Source: Mermis nigrescens
Taxonomy: Eukaryota > Nematoda > Enoplea > Mermithida > Mermithidae
Length of the DNA stretch: 64,000 nt
NCBI GenBank assembly: GCA_036768485.1
Contig: JAVLUZ010000142.1
Span: forward strand, 20,010,764-20,074,763
Direction: 5' to 3'
Positions 38,401-52,500 of this stretch are shown here, piece by piece. Position 1 is the stretch's first letter, and the number at the start of each line of letters is the position of its first letter. The notes beneath the pieces were generated by a model that was not told where the DNA came from, ran no database searches, and was given only the letters and a program-made list of their open reading frames with translations. The translations under genes were made by a program, and so were the position numbers.

Positions 38401-40521
38401 AAAATTGCCGTAAATTGGCACACCTTTTACACAATGTCCAACCAGGGTTTAGAAATTCAACCGATAAATAGTATAATACATCAAATCACTAAATTGAAGC
38501 GAAGCACTGTAATATTTTGGCTGCTTCAAAAACAATGCTGGAACACTATAATGAAAAATAATGACGAATCGGCGCTAAGCGCCGAAAATTTTTAACGTTT
38601 TTGCGTTTTTAGCCCAATTTTGGGCGCATTCCAACGTATATCTGCTGCTCCAGAAATTTTGAAAAGGGTTTCGGGGTCGGCCGCTCCCCTCTCTGGATCC
38701 GCGCCTGATGTCATATTCATCAGCCTCAATCAGATAACACGACAAAGCAACCAGATTTCACGCATACACTCACAACATATCACGCGTGTCACACCACAAT
38801 TATCCACTTGGATTTGTTAATCACTTTACTTGTTTGCAGAATAGAAATGAACTAACTTTGTCTAAAATTTTAGTCATTACCCGTGATTACGGCTAAAAAA
38901 ATTATCACTCAACGCAAAACAGTAGCACTATACTTAATTTCACACAGGTCAGGGCATCAATAACTGCTATAATAGCATTGAATCTTACTTTGAAAGTTGA
39001 TTTCTAAATGAACTTTACTGCATTGTATCCTTTTAGAGCTAACATATCATACGAATTTCATTCATAAGACCTAATACAAAAAATAAAAATTTATGCTAGG
39101 CTGCTTATTCTAAGATGAACTATGTATTAAATTAGTACATCACAAGTATGTTAATGTCCAACCGAACAAGCAAAGCTACTCAGCCGCTAAATTTTTATTC
39201 ACTCCTTTAAGGAAAGATAAGGCATATAAGCTGGATTTGGATTTGTAATAACATAAGTTAGTTAAACATACAAGTCTAAATTTTTGCTACAGAAACAGTC
39301 CAACTATCAACTTATGTTATTTGAATTCATGTGATTAGACGATTTGTGCGCTTCGTTACAGATGTCTACGTTGATTTCAGAAGAGAAATTGAGATTTTTT
39401 AGACGCAATCTAAAATGTATTAAGTCCCGCCCGGGGCAAGCTCAGCCCCGGGGCCGGGACATAAGCCCCGACACTGTGGCATAAGCACCGGGGTCAGGGC
39501 TCGGACATCTCTGATAGACATACATCAGGAGGATAGAAATACTCGCTTTAAGTCGGTCGTGTTGCGATTTTTTTACTTCGTGCGACTTGGGCGAAATTAC
39601 CCCCACCGCATGTGTGCTGGGCTCTCTCCAGATTCTGTCGTCATTTTTTAGACTGCACCGCTTTCCTGATGGAGATTGCTGCTCTCCTGGAGTACGGCGT
39701 GTCGAAGAGCCCTGCGAATTTCAAATTTAAGCTAGTCGCATCGAAAATATATGCAGCATTGAATGCGGCTCAGTGCCTGCAGACGACCGTTGATTCGATA
39801 AAGCTCAAATACATCATGTACGATTCTCTGTGGTAAGTCAGAAAAGAGAATGCGTGTGAAAAAATAGATGTTTACATGGGGCTGAATAGAGCTCTTCTGG
39901 GGCCGCCTTTTTTATTGGGGCCGGGGCCTAGAAAGAAACCGTACTAAATGGTCATATGTATGACGTCCAATTCTGGCACCCATACATGATCTTGGGAGGG
40001 TTTGGGGGGTTTCACCCCCCGCAGAATCATTTTTAACCCCCGCGAAAAATTTTTCACCCCTCCAGAATTGGCGATTTTTCAAAAGTTTCCTAAACTTACC
40101 TGAAAATTGGTAGAAAAAGTGTCTTTTTAAGGGTTTTTGGCTATCTATTTGCTCAAAATCGCCTAATTTTCTTCGCTTCGCGCCATATATTCATGTTTTA
40201 AGCGATATATTGGTCAATTTATTCGACTTTTTTCGAAATTTTTTCATGATTTCATGCTCTAGAAGGATAGAGTATCGTCAGAAACGCCGAAAAACGATGT
40301 TTTTTAACGCGTACTAGCCATTTTTGGGCCCAAAAAAAGGCACTTTAGGTTTTCACTCCCAGAATTCCCATACTGTGCATGTATTCTGGCACCTGTTCTC
40401 TAATATAAGTGCCCAGCTCTTCTTCGTGACATATATCGTAATTGCAGTGATGAAAAATAATAATAGAATAATAATATAATATAATAATATAATATAATAT
40501 TATAATAATATAATATAATAT

Positions 40522-40576
<55 letters not shown>

Positions 40577-43500
40577 GATAATAATAATAGGATTTAAGGT
40601 CAGGACACCAGGAACTGCTATCACAACATCGAATCTCGCTTCCTTATCAAGCTGACCTTTTGATTAATTTTATGCATTCCGTCTTCTCAGAGTTAACAGA
40701 TCATCGAACTTTATTCGTAAGATTTGACAGAATAGAAAAAATTTACTCGTCATCCGATTTAGGCTATTTATTTCGAGCTTAACTATAGAATTAGTCAAAT
40801 GAAATCAAATGTATCAATGATATAATAATAGTAATATTAATAATAAATATTAATAGATTTATTAATAACTAATTTCGGAGTAAAGCGAATAAGCTGAATT
40901 TAAATTACATAAGTTCAGTCCAAATCTACATTTGAGCTATAGAAACAGTTTAACGATCAAATTCTGCCATTTGAATTCGTTAGTATTCTGAAATGTACCA
41001 TTTCTTTGGTTCCTCATAATTTCCAAGATTGATTTTGAAAGAAAATCTAGTTCTGCAAATAATTACAAATGTTTTAGCCCCGGCCCGGGCTAAGGCATAA
41101 GCCCCGGCACCGGGGCCGGAGCTTGGGACATCCCTAAATAATAATAATATAAATAAAAATAAGTACTATGATATTTCTTTTACTGAAATTGAGATTAATG
41201 AAGAATTTTATCTGTCTCATAGTGAGTACTTGTAAATTGTTTATGGTTTCATTGTTACTTTCTTCATTAAGTTTTTTAGCTTTCTAACTAATAAAGTGAT
41301 TGCTGAAATTAAACGGACGAAGTTAAGAATTTCATAATGCATTGCATGAAAACAATTTAATTTTTAACTAGAATTCTATGCGTTAAGATAAGAAAGGAAT
41401 TGCTCATACGTTTACAAGAGCTGCGGCAAGTAGATGCGCCTTTGTGGGTTGGGAAATGGAGAATTTCGTGGGGTAAATATGGTGAGATTAAGGTCAGAAA
41501 CGTACAAGAGTCAAAGCTTTTTCGTGAAAATGTTTGAAATCGACCGGCATTTGCTAATTAATGTACCTTTTTTAGACCTTTCTAGCCATTTTTAAAATCG
41601 GTTTAGCTCGAAGAGACTCGATAAACCTCAGATAAGTCTGACCTTAGACTTGTGCTAAGCAAATGTAACTGCGACTGAAAGTCATAACTCCACGCCATTC
41701 AACAATGATTGTTGCTACATAGAAGCAAACTTGTTGGCTTCATTGATTGCACTAAGTATCGATTCAATCGGTTTACTGTCTCAAAAGAAGAAAATGCTTC
41801 AGTTGGTTGACATCTACAGCGAAACAAAAGTCTGATTGACGGAACTGTATCAGTTTAAATCATTTTTGCAAATCGTAAATGCATTATTTCACATCTTACA
41901 ACGATTTTAAAATTTTCAGGCCGGGCCCAGGCCCCGGTGCAACTCTAGGGCTGAGTATCTGATGAGACGTAAGATCAATAAAAATGTAGGTGGATCGAAA
42001 TAAAAAATAATAATAAATTAAAATGTTTTACAGTTGGGAAGCTTTATTGTCATTTTATTATGTTATATTATGGTTAGTTAAAGAGATGCGCCGGGGCCGC
42101 CCTTCTAGTCGGGGCTGGGGCCGGGGCCTGTACAATACTTATACCCTGTACGTACCAAGGTATATCACGCATCCATATTATATACATAATTAACATCTCA
42201 GTATCGCTATCGTGGACAATTACGTAATGCTTTAATTAATCGAAGACTTGAGAATAAACTGATCAAAAGACAAATAAACAAAAAGTATGAATACATAATG
42301 AATGAATATAGATAGCTATGTATATGCATGAAAAACAAATAATTAAACAATATGTATTTTTCTGAAGTTTTATGCTGATGCAATGCAAGATAGAGAAGTG
42401 TGAGACAGTGCGAAATGTGTCAAGTATATTGAATAAGAAGGAAGTAGCTCATGGCTTAAACATTTCTACAAGATACATATATACTACAAAGAATCGGAGC
42501 ATTCCAAATGTTTTTGTCTAAAAATAAACGGTCAAACGTGATTGCTTTCCAAAAATAGCAGTCTAAGCTTAATTTTAACGTAATTCAGCTTATTTTAGTA
42601 AATAAATATACGGCGCATAATTCGGTTAATTTTTTCCGTTTTATACAGGCCCGGCCACGCGCCTGGGCCAAAGCTCGGGCCTTGCTCGCCTCTAGTTAGC
42701 TTACGTTATTGGCTCGGTGCGCTAATTTTCTTTATTTTTATTATTGACGGATAAGAATGCCTTTTGATTTACAACGGTAGTCATTCGATCAAAGGCGTAT
42801 ATACGGACAGTGCCGCTCAAAAGTTTAAGGCCACCCACGATTTTAACGCAATGTCTGTTTTATTCGTAAATTCCTAACTAATTAGTGTTCAAGCGTTTCA
42901 AAATTGAAGAGAACCTTAAATAACGAGTATCATTGATTAACAGTCAACGAAAAAGAATCGACTAAAAGGAAATCCGATAGCCTTTAGCTTGAATTAATGC
43001 TGGTATGTATACAAAGTGGTAACGAACTAATCAATTTGACGCATTTTTCCTTTGGGATTGAACCGCAGATTTCCTTTATTTTTCAATCATTTTTGCTCCT
43101 AAATGCAGGGACCGTAGGGGTCAGAATAATGAAGGCAATCCCTTCTCCGCAAAATATGCTACAGTGGTTCATGCCTAGTGTTTTGGATCATCACCCTTCT
43201 GAAAAAAATGTCTTGGAGTTTTCTGAGGCAGTCGCAGAAGAAGGAACCAAGTTCTCCTTAATTATGCAAATATATGAAGTGATTGTAAATTTTGGGTTGG
43301 AAGGAAATAAGAGCGAATCACGTCATGGTTCCAAATGGACTCCAGGCTAAAGCACTGCATTCACTCCTGTGTTTGACGCTTCCGGCCATGTATTTGACAT
43401 TTTATTTTTTGTTTGAACGTCTGCGGACAAAACCCCTTAATTCCAACGTAGAATGATCGAATATCACTCCCCGAGAAAAAAACCTTTGAACAATCGAGAA

Positions 43501-46500
43501 AAGCCCAACAAACGAAACTTCGAGCAAAAATCAATACGTTTTTTCTCTTAAACTCGATCGCAAAAAGACTCTTTATGACGATCCAATTATACGGCAAGGA
43601 TACCGACCAATTGTCTGCCTCAAAACCAATGGTCCACAATCGATAGACAATTTACCTTGCGTGTCAGGAGCGGTCGTATGCCAATTTTTAAAGAAGTTCG
43701 CTTTAGACCACATAGTTCTTTAGTGGCCAATTTAGAGGACCGCCCCGAGTTGAGGAAGATCAGTAAAGGAATCGAACTGTTTGTGTTTCTTATGTTGGCT
43801 TTGTATGACACATTAACTTATATCGAAACATCCGGCTATCACATTTTGGAATAGTTCAGTATCCTTAAACATAGACACGATTTTTGATCAAAAGACCAGC
43901 AAAATGGAGCGGATTTGACCCGTAATAAATCAACTAGTAAAGAACAAAATTAAAAATGACTAAACGTTCTGAAATAAGCGGAGGAAACTAATCTAGAAAC
44001 GTTTTCAAAATTAAATTTAGGCCTTTTAATATCACAGTTAAAAGCGATTTGAACACCCAATTGATTTTGGAATAATCAATCGGAGTGGCCTTAAACTTTT
44101 GAGCGGCGCTGTATGTTCTCATTCAATGCGAATAGGAAAATTTCAGAATTACCTCGCGGTCAAAATTGTAAGATGTAGTAAAAATTATGGGAGAAAATTA
44201 CATCGTATTATCCAAAATATTCGCCAATTCGAGCATTGCACCAGTTCGTCGTTTGAGGTACCTTATAGCCGATCATCTGAGTCCAGCCGGCTTCTACGCG
44301 GAATTGCTGAGCTGGTGCAGGTCTTCGTTGAATTTCGCTAGCCAAAGTCGGCGGGAAATAACGGACAACGTAATCCAGTGCTATAAATCCGGTACTTTGG
44401 ACAGAATATTGGAATTCCTGAATTTCCGCCAAAGACTATCTCACTCGTTTCATCTCAGAGCTTGCAAGATTTGGACCGCTTATTTCGGTCTTATCGACGA
44501 ATCCTTCGCGTAAGCGAACATCATTTTTATATTAACGCGCGAAAACTATTTTTAGATGCCGCTTTCAGTTCAGATTCGAACGTTACCGTAGACGTTGATC
44601 CATTCGAAGGTTCGTAAGCTTTTTACATTTATCTATTATTTTTTAAATTGCATTTATTAACGCGGGCAAAGAATTAATATAGCAAAAAAATAGGTATTAT
44701 CGAATTATATTATTATTACATATTATTTATTATTAAAAATATATATTATATTATTATTATATCATTATAATAATAAATATTATATTATTATAATATTTTC
44801 TATATTATAACTAGAAAGTTATCAAATAAGTAGATCATATATTTAAATGAATAATTTTTTCAATTAATTAACGCGTCATAATTTTCGGTCGATCATCTTA
44901 GCGTCCAGATAAACGTGAAGACCGCGTTGCGGACGCGCGCGTGTGGACAGGGCCAAAAATTTAATGGGCCTCAGAAAATTAAAAGCTAAAAAACAAACTT
45001 GGTAGTATCGGCTCCGTTTCATTAGCCTCAAAATCGCAGAAAGAAAAAATTTTCAAAAATGGAATTCTGGGGATTCGTGAGAGCTCAGATTTTTGGTACC
45101 TATCTAACCTCTGAACCCCCTTACGTCGATTTCGTATAATCCACGATACTCGTAATTTTTTTGCTTTTTAGAAGATTGCGTCGATTGGTCGCAACTAACG
45201 GACAATAGAGATCTACAGATTTTGAGCAGCGTTGAATTTCTAGAAAGAGAGACCCGATCGGTCAACCTTAATGATCTTGAAAGCGTAATCCTTTGTCTTG
45301 TTATAAAGAATTATCAGCTAAAATGTGAACCCTGGAATTTGAAATTCTAATGTACGTATAGTTCATCCTTCTTTTCCATTCGTTCTTCCAAAAACGTAGC
45401 ATCGATTTCGCATTATATTTTTAATTTCAGTCCGGCAGTTACGCGTTGCTCGATATGAAGGGAAGGTAGCTACGTGGCCGAGAGCCCCGAATGAAAAAGT
45501 CCCTTCCCACTAAGTCCTCGAGTGAAAAAGTTATAAGTTCATAAACTGCGTTTAAAGGACCGCGAAAACAGATTGTAGCGACCTTTTAACTGGGTACCCC
45601 AGAATTTCCCGGCGCTTCGCTCCGAATCAATGATTGGCTGTTTGATAAATACATTTTTCGTGAGACTCGAATGAGTGTGAAAATTTTGAAATTTTTCTCC
45701 ACGGTCGTATAGGGTTTGTTGATAAATGCTCAAAATGTCATTGCTTTTGCCTACCGCGTAATAGTTCAATATTTTGGAGTGCGTAAAAGGAAGGCGCCGC
45801 GTGCAAAAGCGTTTTGTTAGCCATTAGCAGCCGCGCAAACCAGGGTGGCGTTACAAAAATCCCCGGTCGGAAACGTTATTTACCTTCGTTGCCCCGTAAC
45901 TTTACGGTATCCTGCGACATTTGAGTGCAACTTCTAATCAACGCGCTTTCATTCGGTAGTCACTCACCCGATTTACTGTATGGCATTCTAGGTTACTGCA
46001 AAATAATCCATCTTTCATTGAAAGTTACACGCTTTGGCCAGCGCTTGCGAATGAAAAATATTGATCATGAATTCGGCAGCCAGCCACGGGAGCTTTTTTC
46101 GCTTGGTAGAAGCTTTTAACTTTCCGTCTACCCACAAAAAGTTTCCATTACTCAGAATTTTTAATTTTCCGTAAAAATCGTAGTATATTTTTTGGTCCCA
46201 ATGTGTCGATTTTTGACTATACTTCGTTTGATGTACCCGAATTTTTCGATATTCGGAATTTTTTGCTTCCATATTCAACGTTTTCTGAGCCCAAAAATAG
46301 GCACTTTTGAAAAAGCTTTCGATTTCACTTTTCCCGCCTTCCCCCGAAATTTTACCGGCGCGAAGCATCTAAAGTTTTAGCTATTATTAGCTCAAAAGAA
46401 CGATAAAAATCTATTGTTGACGGTCTTTTAAATGCCCTTCGAGAATTTTTACTATTTTTTGTTCGACGGACCCTTGTAAGAAGCCAAAATTTCGCTTCAT

Positions 46501-49500
46501 TTCCGACAGGGACTAACTTCGCTCCTAGGATTTGGATCGGGTCAAGAGGTTGCGTTTATAGACTTTTTGGTCCGCGTATCTTTTGTTTTCTTAGTGTAAA
46601 CCGCGTGTCGTATATTTCAAAAGTAAAATGAATCGATGATTAGTTTTCGATTTGAATTCTTTCCATCGACGCCTCTTGAAGTATGACTTTAAAAAAGTTT
46701 AGGCGAAAGCGCTTTTTATGAAAGCTCGCGACTATATTTCTTTTAGTCTTTAATTAATTTCTCTAGGTTGAATGCGAACTGAGATTTTATGAACTAATCG
46801 CGCGTCTCGTTGCCGTGGCATCTCGTTCGGACGCTTGGTGCTTAGCGAGACAACAATTTAAAGTCACTTTCTGTAAGACTCGACTCCGAGGTTGGACGAA
46901 TCAAAAAATTAATTTATGTATTATGTAGTTTTTGGCGCCGAGTTTAATGGTGCGAATCATTTTTCTTGAAAACGAATATTAGTTGTGTAAAGCGAGTGTA
47001 AAGTATCAAAAATCACGATTTTGTCAAATTTCACAGGGTCTAACGCGTTTCATCATAACTCGGGATCACCGCGATCGAATTCGATAATTCTTTTTCAATT
47101 TGAGAAATGAGTACATTTACACTTCGTCAAATTAATTTGAACTAACAGTATCCCTTCAATATTTTTTCGATATACTTAGAAACATAAAACATCAACAATT
47201 TTCACTGCAATTTTTTTGATAATTTCCAATATAGCGCATATGCCGTATGCGGGCCCTCGTTCATATAATATTTTCGTAGTTTATCACTATTGGCTTCTAT
47301 ATTAAAAAAATAAAAAAACTAGTTTTAGCAATAGATGTTTGAATGGAATGTGGTATGCTAAAAAATGGCTGACATTTGACGAATTACCCTCAGAATGTCA
47401 CAATATTATACCATCAATAAATTTAAGCGATCTTTTATACTGCATCGCGGCTTTGGCTGTTATCGGAGGCTTATACATTACGTAAAAAATTCATATTTAA
47501 AAGTGGCCGCTTCTCAAGTAACAGACCTTAAACGAGAAGGTGGTATGCTGAAAAATTATGAAATTCGTGAGATTTTGACAGGCAATGGCAATAAACTTTT
47601 TTCTTACTCTGTTAAGAATGTGGGCCGCACTTCACATTGTAACGTGTCAAAAAGTACTACGGACATTTATAAAAAATTCAAAACTCAGAGGACCACTTTT
47701 TGAGTTACGCATATTAGAAGAGAACATGGTGCGCTGAGTAATGATCGAAATTTGCTTGCGTTTTTAGCAACAGGCGTTAAATGAAAGGCGACTAAGTTGA
47801 AAATCATCACATTTTGAGATATGTGACTTGTTAGTCAGTGCGGCAATGTATTTTCCTATTTTTGTTTGCAGTACTTTTATACATTTGGTCCATCATTTGG
47901 TGTGTGACATGCCGTTGAGGTAGGTACATATTGTAAGCAAACATGGGCAGCCAAAAATTCTGGGGGTCAGCATGGGTAAAGTCGCCAAATATTTTGCTAA
48001 AAATAGAATTTTGGGGATCTATAGTAATCTGGGAGAGTTTTCAACTTCTGGGAGGTACAAATCACACGTGGGCGTGAAGGGAGCGTTTGGGATGGGGAAT
48101 GCACCCCCTACCTAGAAGGCTAAATACTCCCCCAGAATTCAATTTTTGAGAATATTTTTCGTTTTTCCGCAATCTTTGATGCCAATGGATAGTACTCGAT
48201 GAGAAACGTTGAGAAATGGTGTTTTTTGCCATACCACCATTTTTAAAACTATTTTTGACCTATGAAAAATTGCACTTACCTCCCAGAATTTTGGTGCTGC
48301 TGCTGCTGCTGCCTACCTGTGGTACAAACCGTCAACCCTGCCCCCACGCCCATGTGTGCTTGTAAGAGGCTTGTGCAAGAAAGACGGAAAATATAATGGT
48401 AACTTTTAAGACGTTATGGAAGTTTGTGTGCTTGAAATTGTAAAATTTAAAATAATTTCGATTTGAAATGGCAAAATTTTTTCTTATTCTTCTCCTTTAA
48501 GTGTATGTGCGAATTTATTTCAGTCATTAAAAAATTGTATTGACATATAAACTTTTGCCTCGCTGCTCAGAATTTAGTAATTTAGTTCTTCAGTTTTTCT
48601 GAAAGACTAACAAATTTTATTTGAGAAAAGAAAAAACCGAGCGATTTTTTTCCTGAAGAGTTAAAATTAAAAATTTCTCGGTATATTACTTTTTTTAAAT
48701 GTCCATTTCTTTGAAAATTTCACTAAAATGCATTAATAACACGTTAAAGTAATATACGGGCAGTCGAAAAATTCTGGGGGTTCGATGGGGCAAAATCGAG
48801 AAAAATAGCATCAGAAATTCAATTCTGGGTTGTCTACCGAATTTAGGTTGGAGGGTCCGCTAGATTCTCGGGGAGGGTCCAGACGCCCATGTGTGGTCAT
48901 AGCGCGAACGATGGCTCAAATGTATAGTTACCAGAAAAACAGATTGACGTGTTGACTCGGAATTCTTTCAATTTGATAATTTTAAAGTTTTTCAACTCCA
49001 TTAAAACGTATGTTACTGCTGAAATAGTAGGTATTATGTATATTTTCTCTTTCTTTCCTCAAAAATTCTCCGATAACACTGAATAAGGTACTGAAATGTG
49101 ACAACCAACTTAAAAACCTATAACAAAGAATTTTACTAAGAAAATATCTCGACACTTTCAAGATAGTTAAATTTCGATCATTTCTCAGCAAACCATCTTC
49201 CTGCTTAATACGCGTAACTCAAAAAGCGATGCTTTGATTTTTTTAAATATTCTATATAAAAGTCCTGAATAATTTTTGACATTTTTTACATTTTTTCAAA
49301 AAAATTAATAAGAAAATATTCAGACATTGCCTGTCAAAATCTCTAATTTCATAATTTTTCAGCACGCCACGATCTGATTAGAGGTCTGTTTCTTAAAAGG
49401 TGGTCATCAACTTGGTATAATTTTTTGTAAGAATAAACCTTTGATAACAGTCATTGACACGACTCGATAGAAAAAATTGCTTACTTTCAGTAACGGTAGA

Positions 49501-52500
49501 ATCTTGTGGCACTCTGAGGCCAATCCGTCAATTTTAAACCATTTCTTAGCATAACACGTTTCATTCAAACACGTATTGCTCAGAAAGTGGTCTTTTTATT
49601 ATTTTTTTTATCATAAAAGCCTCTAGCGATAAGCTATTAGCTATAAAATATAATATTACGAATGAGGGCCCGCGAATGGTAAATGCGCTATATCAGAAAT
49701 TGTCAAAAAATGGTCAAAATTATTGATGTTATAGTTTCTAATTATATTAATAAGTATCGAAGAGATACTGCGAGTTTAAACTAATCCTACAAAATATAAA
49801 ACTTATTCATCCTTCGAATAAAAAAGAATTATTGGATTTTATCACAGTGATCTTAAGATCCTGTCAAATTTGACAAAATCGGTAATTTTCGTTTTACGCA
49901 ACGAATATTCGTTTTCAAGAGAAATGGTTTACACTATTAAACTCAGCGTAAAAAACTACATAATGTACGTTAAAATCCGGGGAAGTTATTTTTTGACTCG
50001 TCCGTGCTCAGTTCGGGGCCGGGCCGAATCTTACAGAAAGTGACTCTTCAAAGCGTGCGACTCCGCGGTTTGCGTTTCATCGAATGGCCTTTCGACAAGT
50101 TCCGCCGGTGAAGTAGAGCCGTCCGCCGAATTCAATCGGTCGACGTTGATTAGAAAATTTGAGGATTTGTCACAAAAGCTGTTGATCTGGATAAAGAAAG
50201 TGCGACAAAATGCCAGCGGCTGCAAAAATTCATTCGCGCCTTACGTAATAAAGTCGTTTTACGATAAACAAAGGTGCGCGAGTCTTTTTGACTCGATTTA
50301 CTCGACTGGGCCGTATTTCGCCTATTTGGAATCAACTTTAGATTATTTGAGTTCTATTATGAGCGGAAGATGGCAGCACGGGAATCGGGCGTCGAAGATC
50401 AGGATAAATAAAGAGGCGGCGGAAGGTGATTTTTACCAGATTCCTAACCCGAAAATCAATAGAAAAGAAAATTTGGAAATACTCGGTCATGTTCTCGTTC
50501 TCGCGGGTTTTATCCTCAGTTACGCGGTCCAACGTGCGAAATCAAATAGGCACGCATAGACATCGAGAGAATAAAAAAACATTAAATCAATTAAGACGTG
50601 GATAAGAAAATAGAAGAAATGATTCGTTTGTTGAATCAGCTGTTTCTAAAATAACGGCGTGAACGCGCTTTTGTTTATTCTTCCGCTCAATCTATACTCA
50701 AAACGGCGCTGTTAAATTAACACAAATTCACTAAAATTGACTAGTTCCATTTTTAACAATATAATCAAATAGATAATCATAGAAACTATGTTTAATAAGG
50801 AGCGGGCTCAACATTTTGGGTTAAACCCACCGTTTTTATCCCTCACTCGGCTCAACCCGCTTTCTGTCGTACATGAAAAAATTTTAACTCGTAATCCTTG
50901 TCCGCTTTGATCCTATTTTAGGCTGATTTTCGGCCTAACATAGCTGGCACACATTCCCATATGAGATAGAGGGGGATATTATCCCTACCCGAGGGTCCGA
51001 AACTCGAATCACCGACGGACGATTTTAAGCTCTCAAAGTTTTTCTACACGATTTTTGGGAACGAAAGCAGCACAGATGTTGAGAATTTTTCGCTGCTCCG
51101 CGCCGACTAGTACATTTCTGTTTTGTTTACCCATAAAATGCCTAGAATGAATTTAAATTGATCTTAAAAGTCAAAACTTTGGACGTATTCTTATATATTT
51201 GCACAAATACGACGAACTAGTCGCAATTGGACAAAAAGTACAAAAAAATACAGTTTTATACATTTGAAAATGTTATATCGGATGTTTTAACCCCGTTTTT
51301 CATATTTGACCCGCAAAAAGGTTAGATTATAAAATTTAGTGGTCCCAAATTTTAAGATTTCTCCCCCTGTACCGTCGACCGTAGGAAACTATGATAGCTG
51401 CACTAGCGGATCTAGGAAAAAATTTGAAGGGGGCGGTCCGAAAATTTTGAGTCAGATATCTCGAGAACCATTAGGAAATAAGCGAAAATAGGGGTAGTTT
51501 TGAGCGTATATCGGCGAGCTGTAAAGATGGTCATAGTGAAGACAAATTTCGGAATGTAATTTCAAAAATTTTTCACCTTACTCAATATTGATAAGCAGAA
51601 AATTGATTATTTAAGCTACCCGCACAACCGATCTCTCATAATTCAATTCACGAGTAATTTCTTATCTCCTGCCTTTGTATTTAAGCATTATGCTTCACAG
51701 AGACGGATTATACAGACAATAAATAATTCGGCGCCGAGCGTCGAAAAAATTTACACATTTTGCAAGTCAAGCTCAGATTTGAGCGGTTTCAAGTGGGCTA
51801 GAAGACAAGAAACATAGATAAACAATAAATCTGGCGCGAAGGATGGAAAAAATTTCATTTTCTCCATGTAATAACTCAAATTTGAGCTGTTTTGAGTGAG
51901 TTAGAAGGCAAAAACTATAGCTGAACAAAGAATCCGGCGCACAGCGCCAGAAAAAAATTGACATGAACTCGGATTTGAGTGATGATTAGCGGTTTAGAGG
52001 ACAAATCATACATGAACAAACCGGCGCGAAGCGCTGAAAAATGTTGAGTTTACATAATTCAAAACGCTCTAAAATCCTATTTGGTGGGTTTTTAGACGCG
52101 TTTCGCCAATTTCCTGTTTTTTTATTTCTTTGAGGGACCCTTGGGAGAAAAATTTTTTCTTTTTTCATTCTGGGGATGGGTGATCCTGTACAACGGGTCA
52201 GGTCGCGCATTTACGTTACCCGACTATGCCTTGAACACAAAAAATGCAAGGAACAGCCTCGCCTTTACAGCTGAAGAATCTGGGGGACGCGCTCCAACGC
52301 TTCCAGCGGGACCCAGGGTGGAGCCCCGGAAAATTGTGTAAAATGATAGGCGAGATAAAAGATGGATACGTACTTTGCAATGATTTCTGGCCATCGATTA
52401 TCGTAATTCTGGCGTCCTCAAAACAGAGTTGCAGTCGATCAGTGTATTGGCATTTTTCCTGATCTCTCTTGACTACGTGTGTAAAACGTTATTTACCCTC

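Noticed and set aside
40400..40624. Poly-Tyr open frame
   Set aside because: Produced by the TAA microsatellite.
43000..43350. 117-codon + strand frame at 42997
   Set aside because: It is the antisense of the decayed Tc1/mariner transposase.
47395..47703. 102-codon open frame on the + strand in intron 17
   Set aside because: It lies in the arm of the foldback element, its sequence recurs degenerate in the opposite arm, and it shows no protein family features.
50031..50036. TTACAG as the acceptor of intron 17
   Set aside because: Better consensus than the chosen site, but it gives an immediate in-frame stop with the GTAAGA donor.
50426..50559. Continuation of the exon 18 frame to a stop at 50557-50559
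   Set aside because: Open, but the family alignment continues with exon 19 and the phase-1 GTGATT donor at 50426 fits exactly. An alternative short C-terminus by intron retention remains possible.
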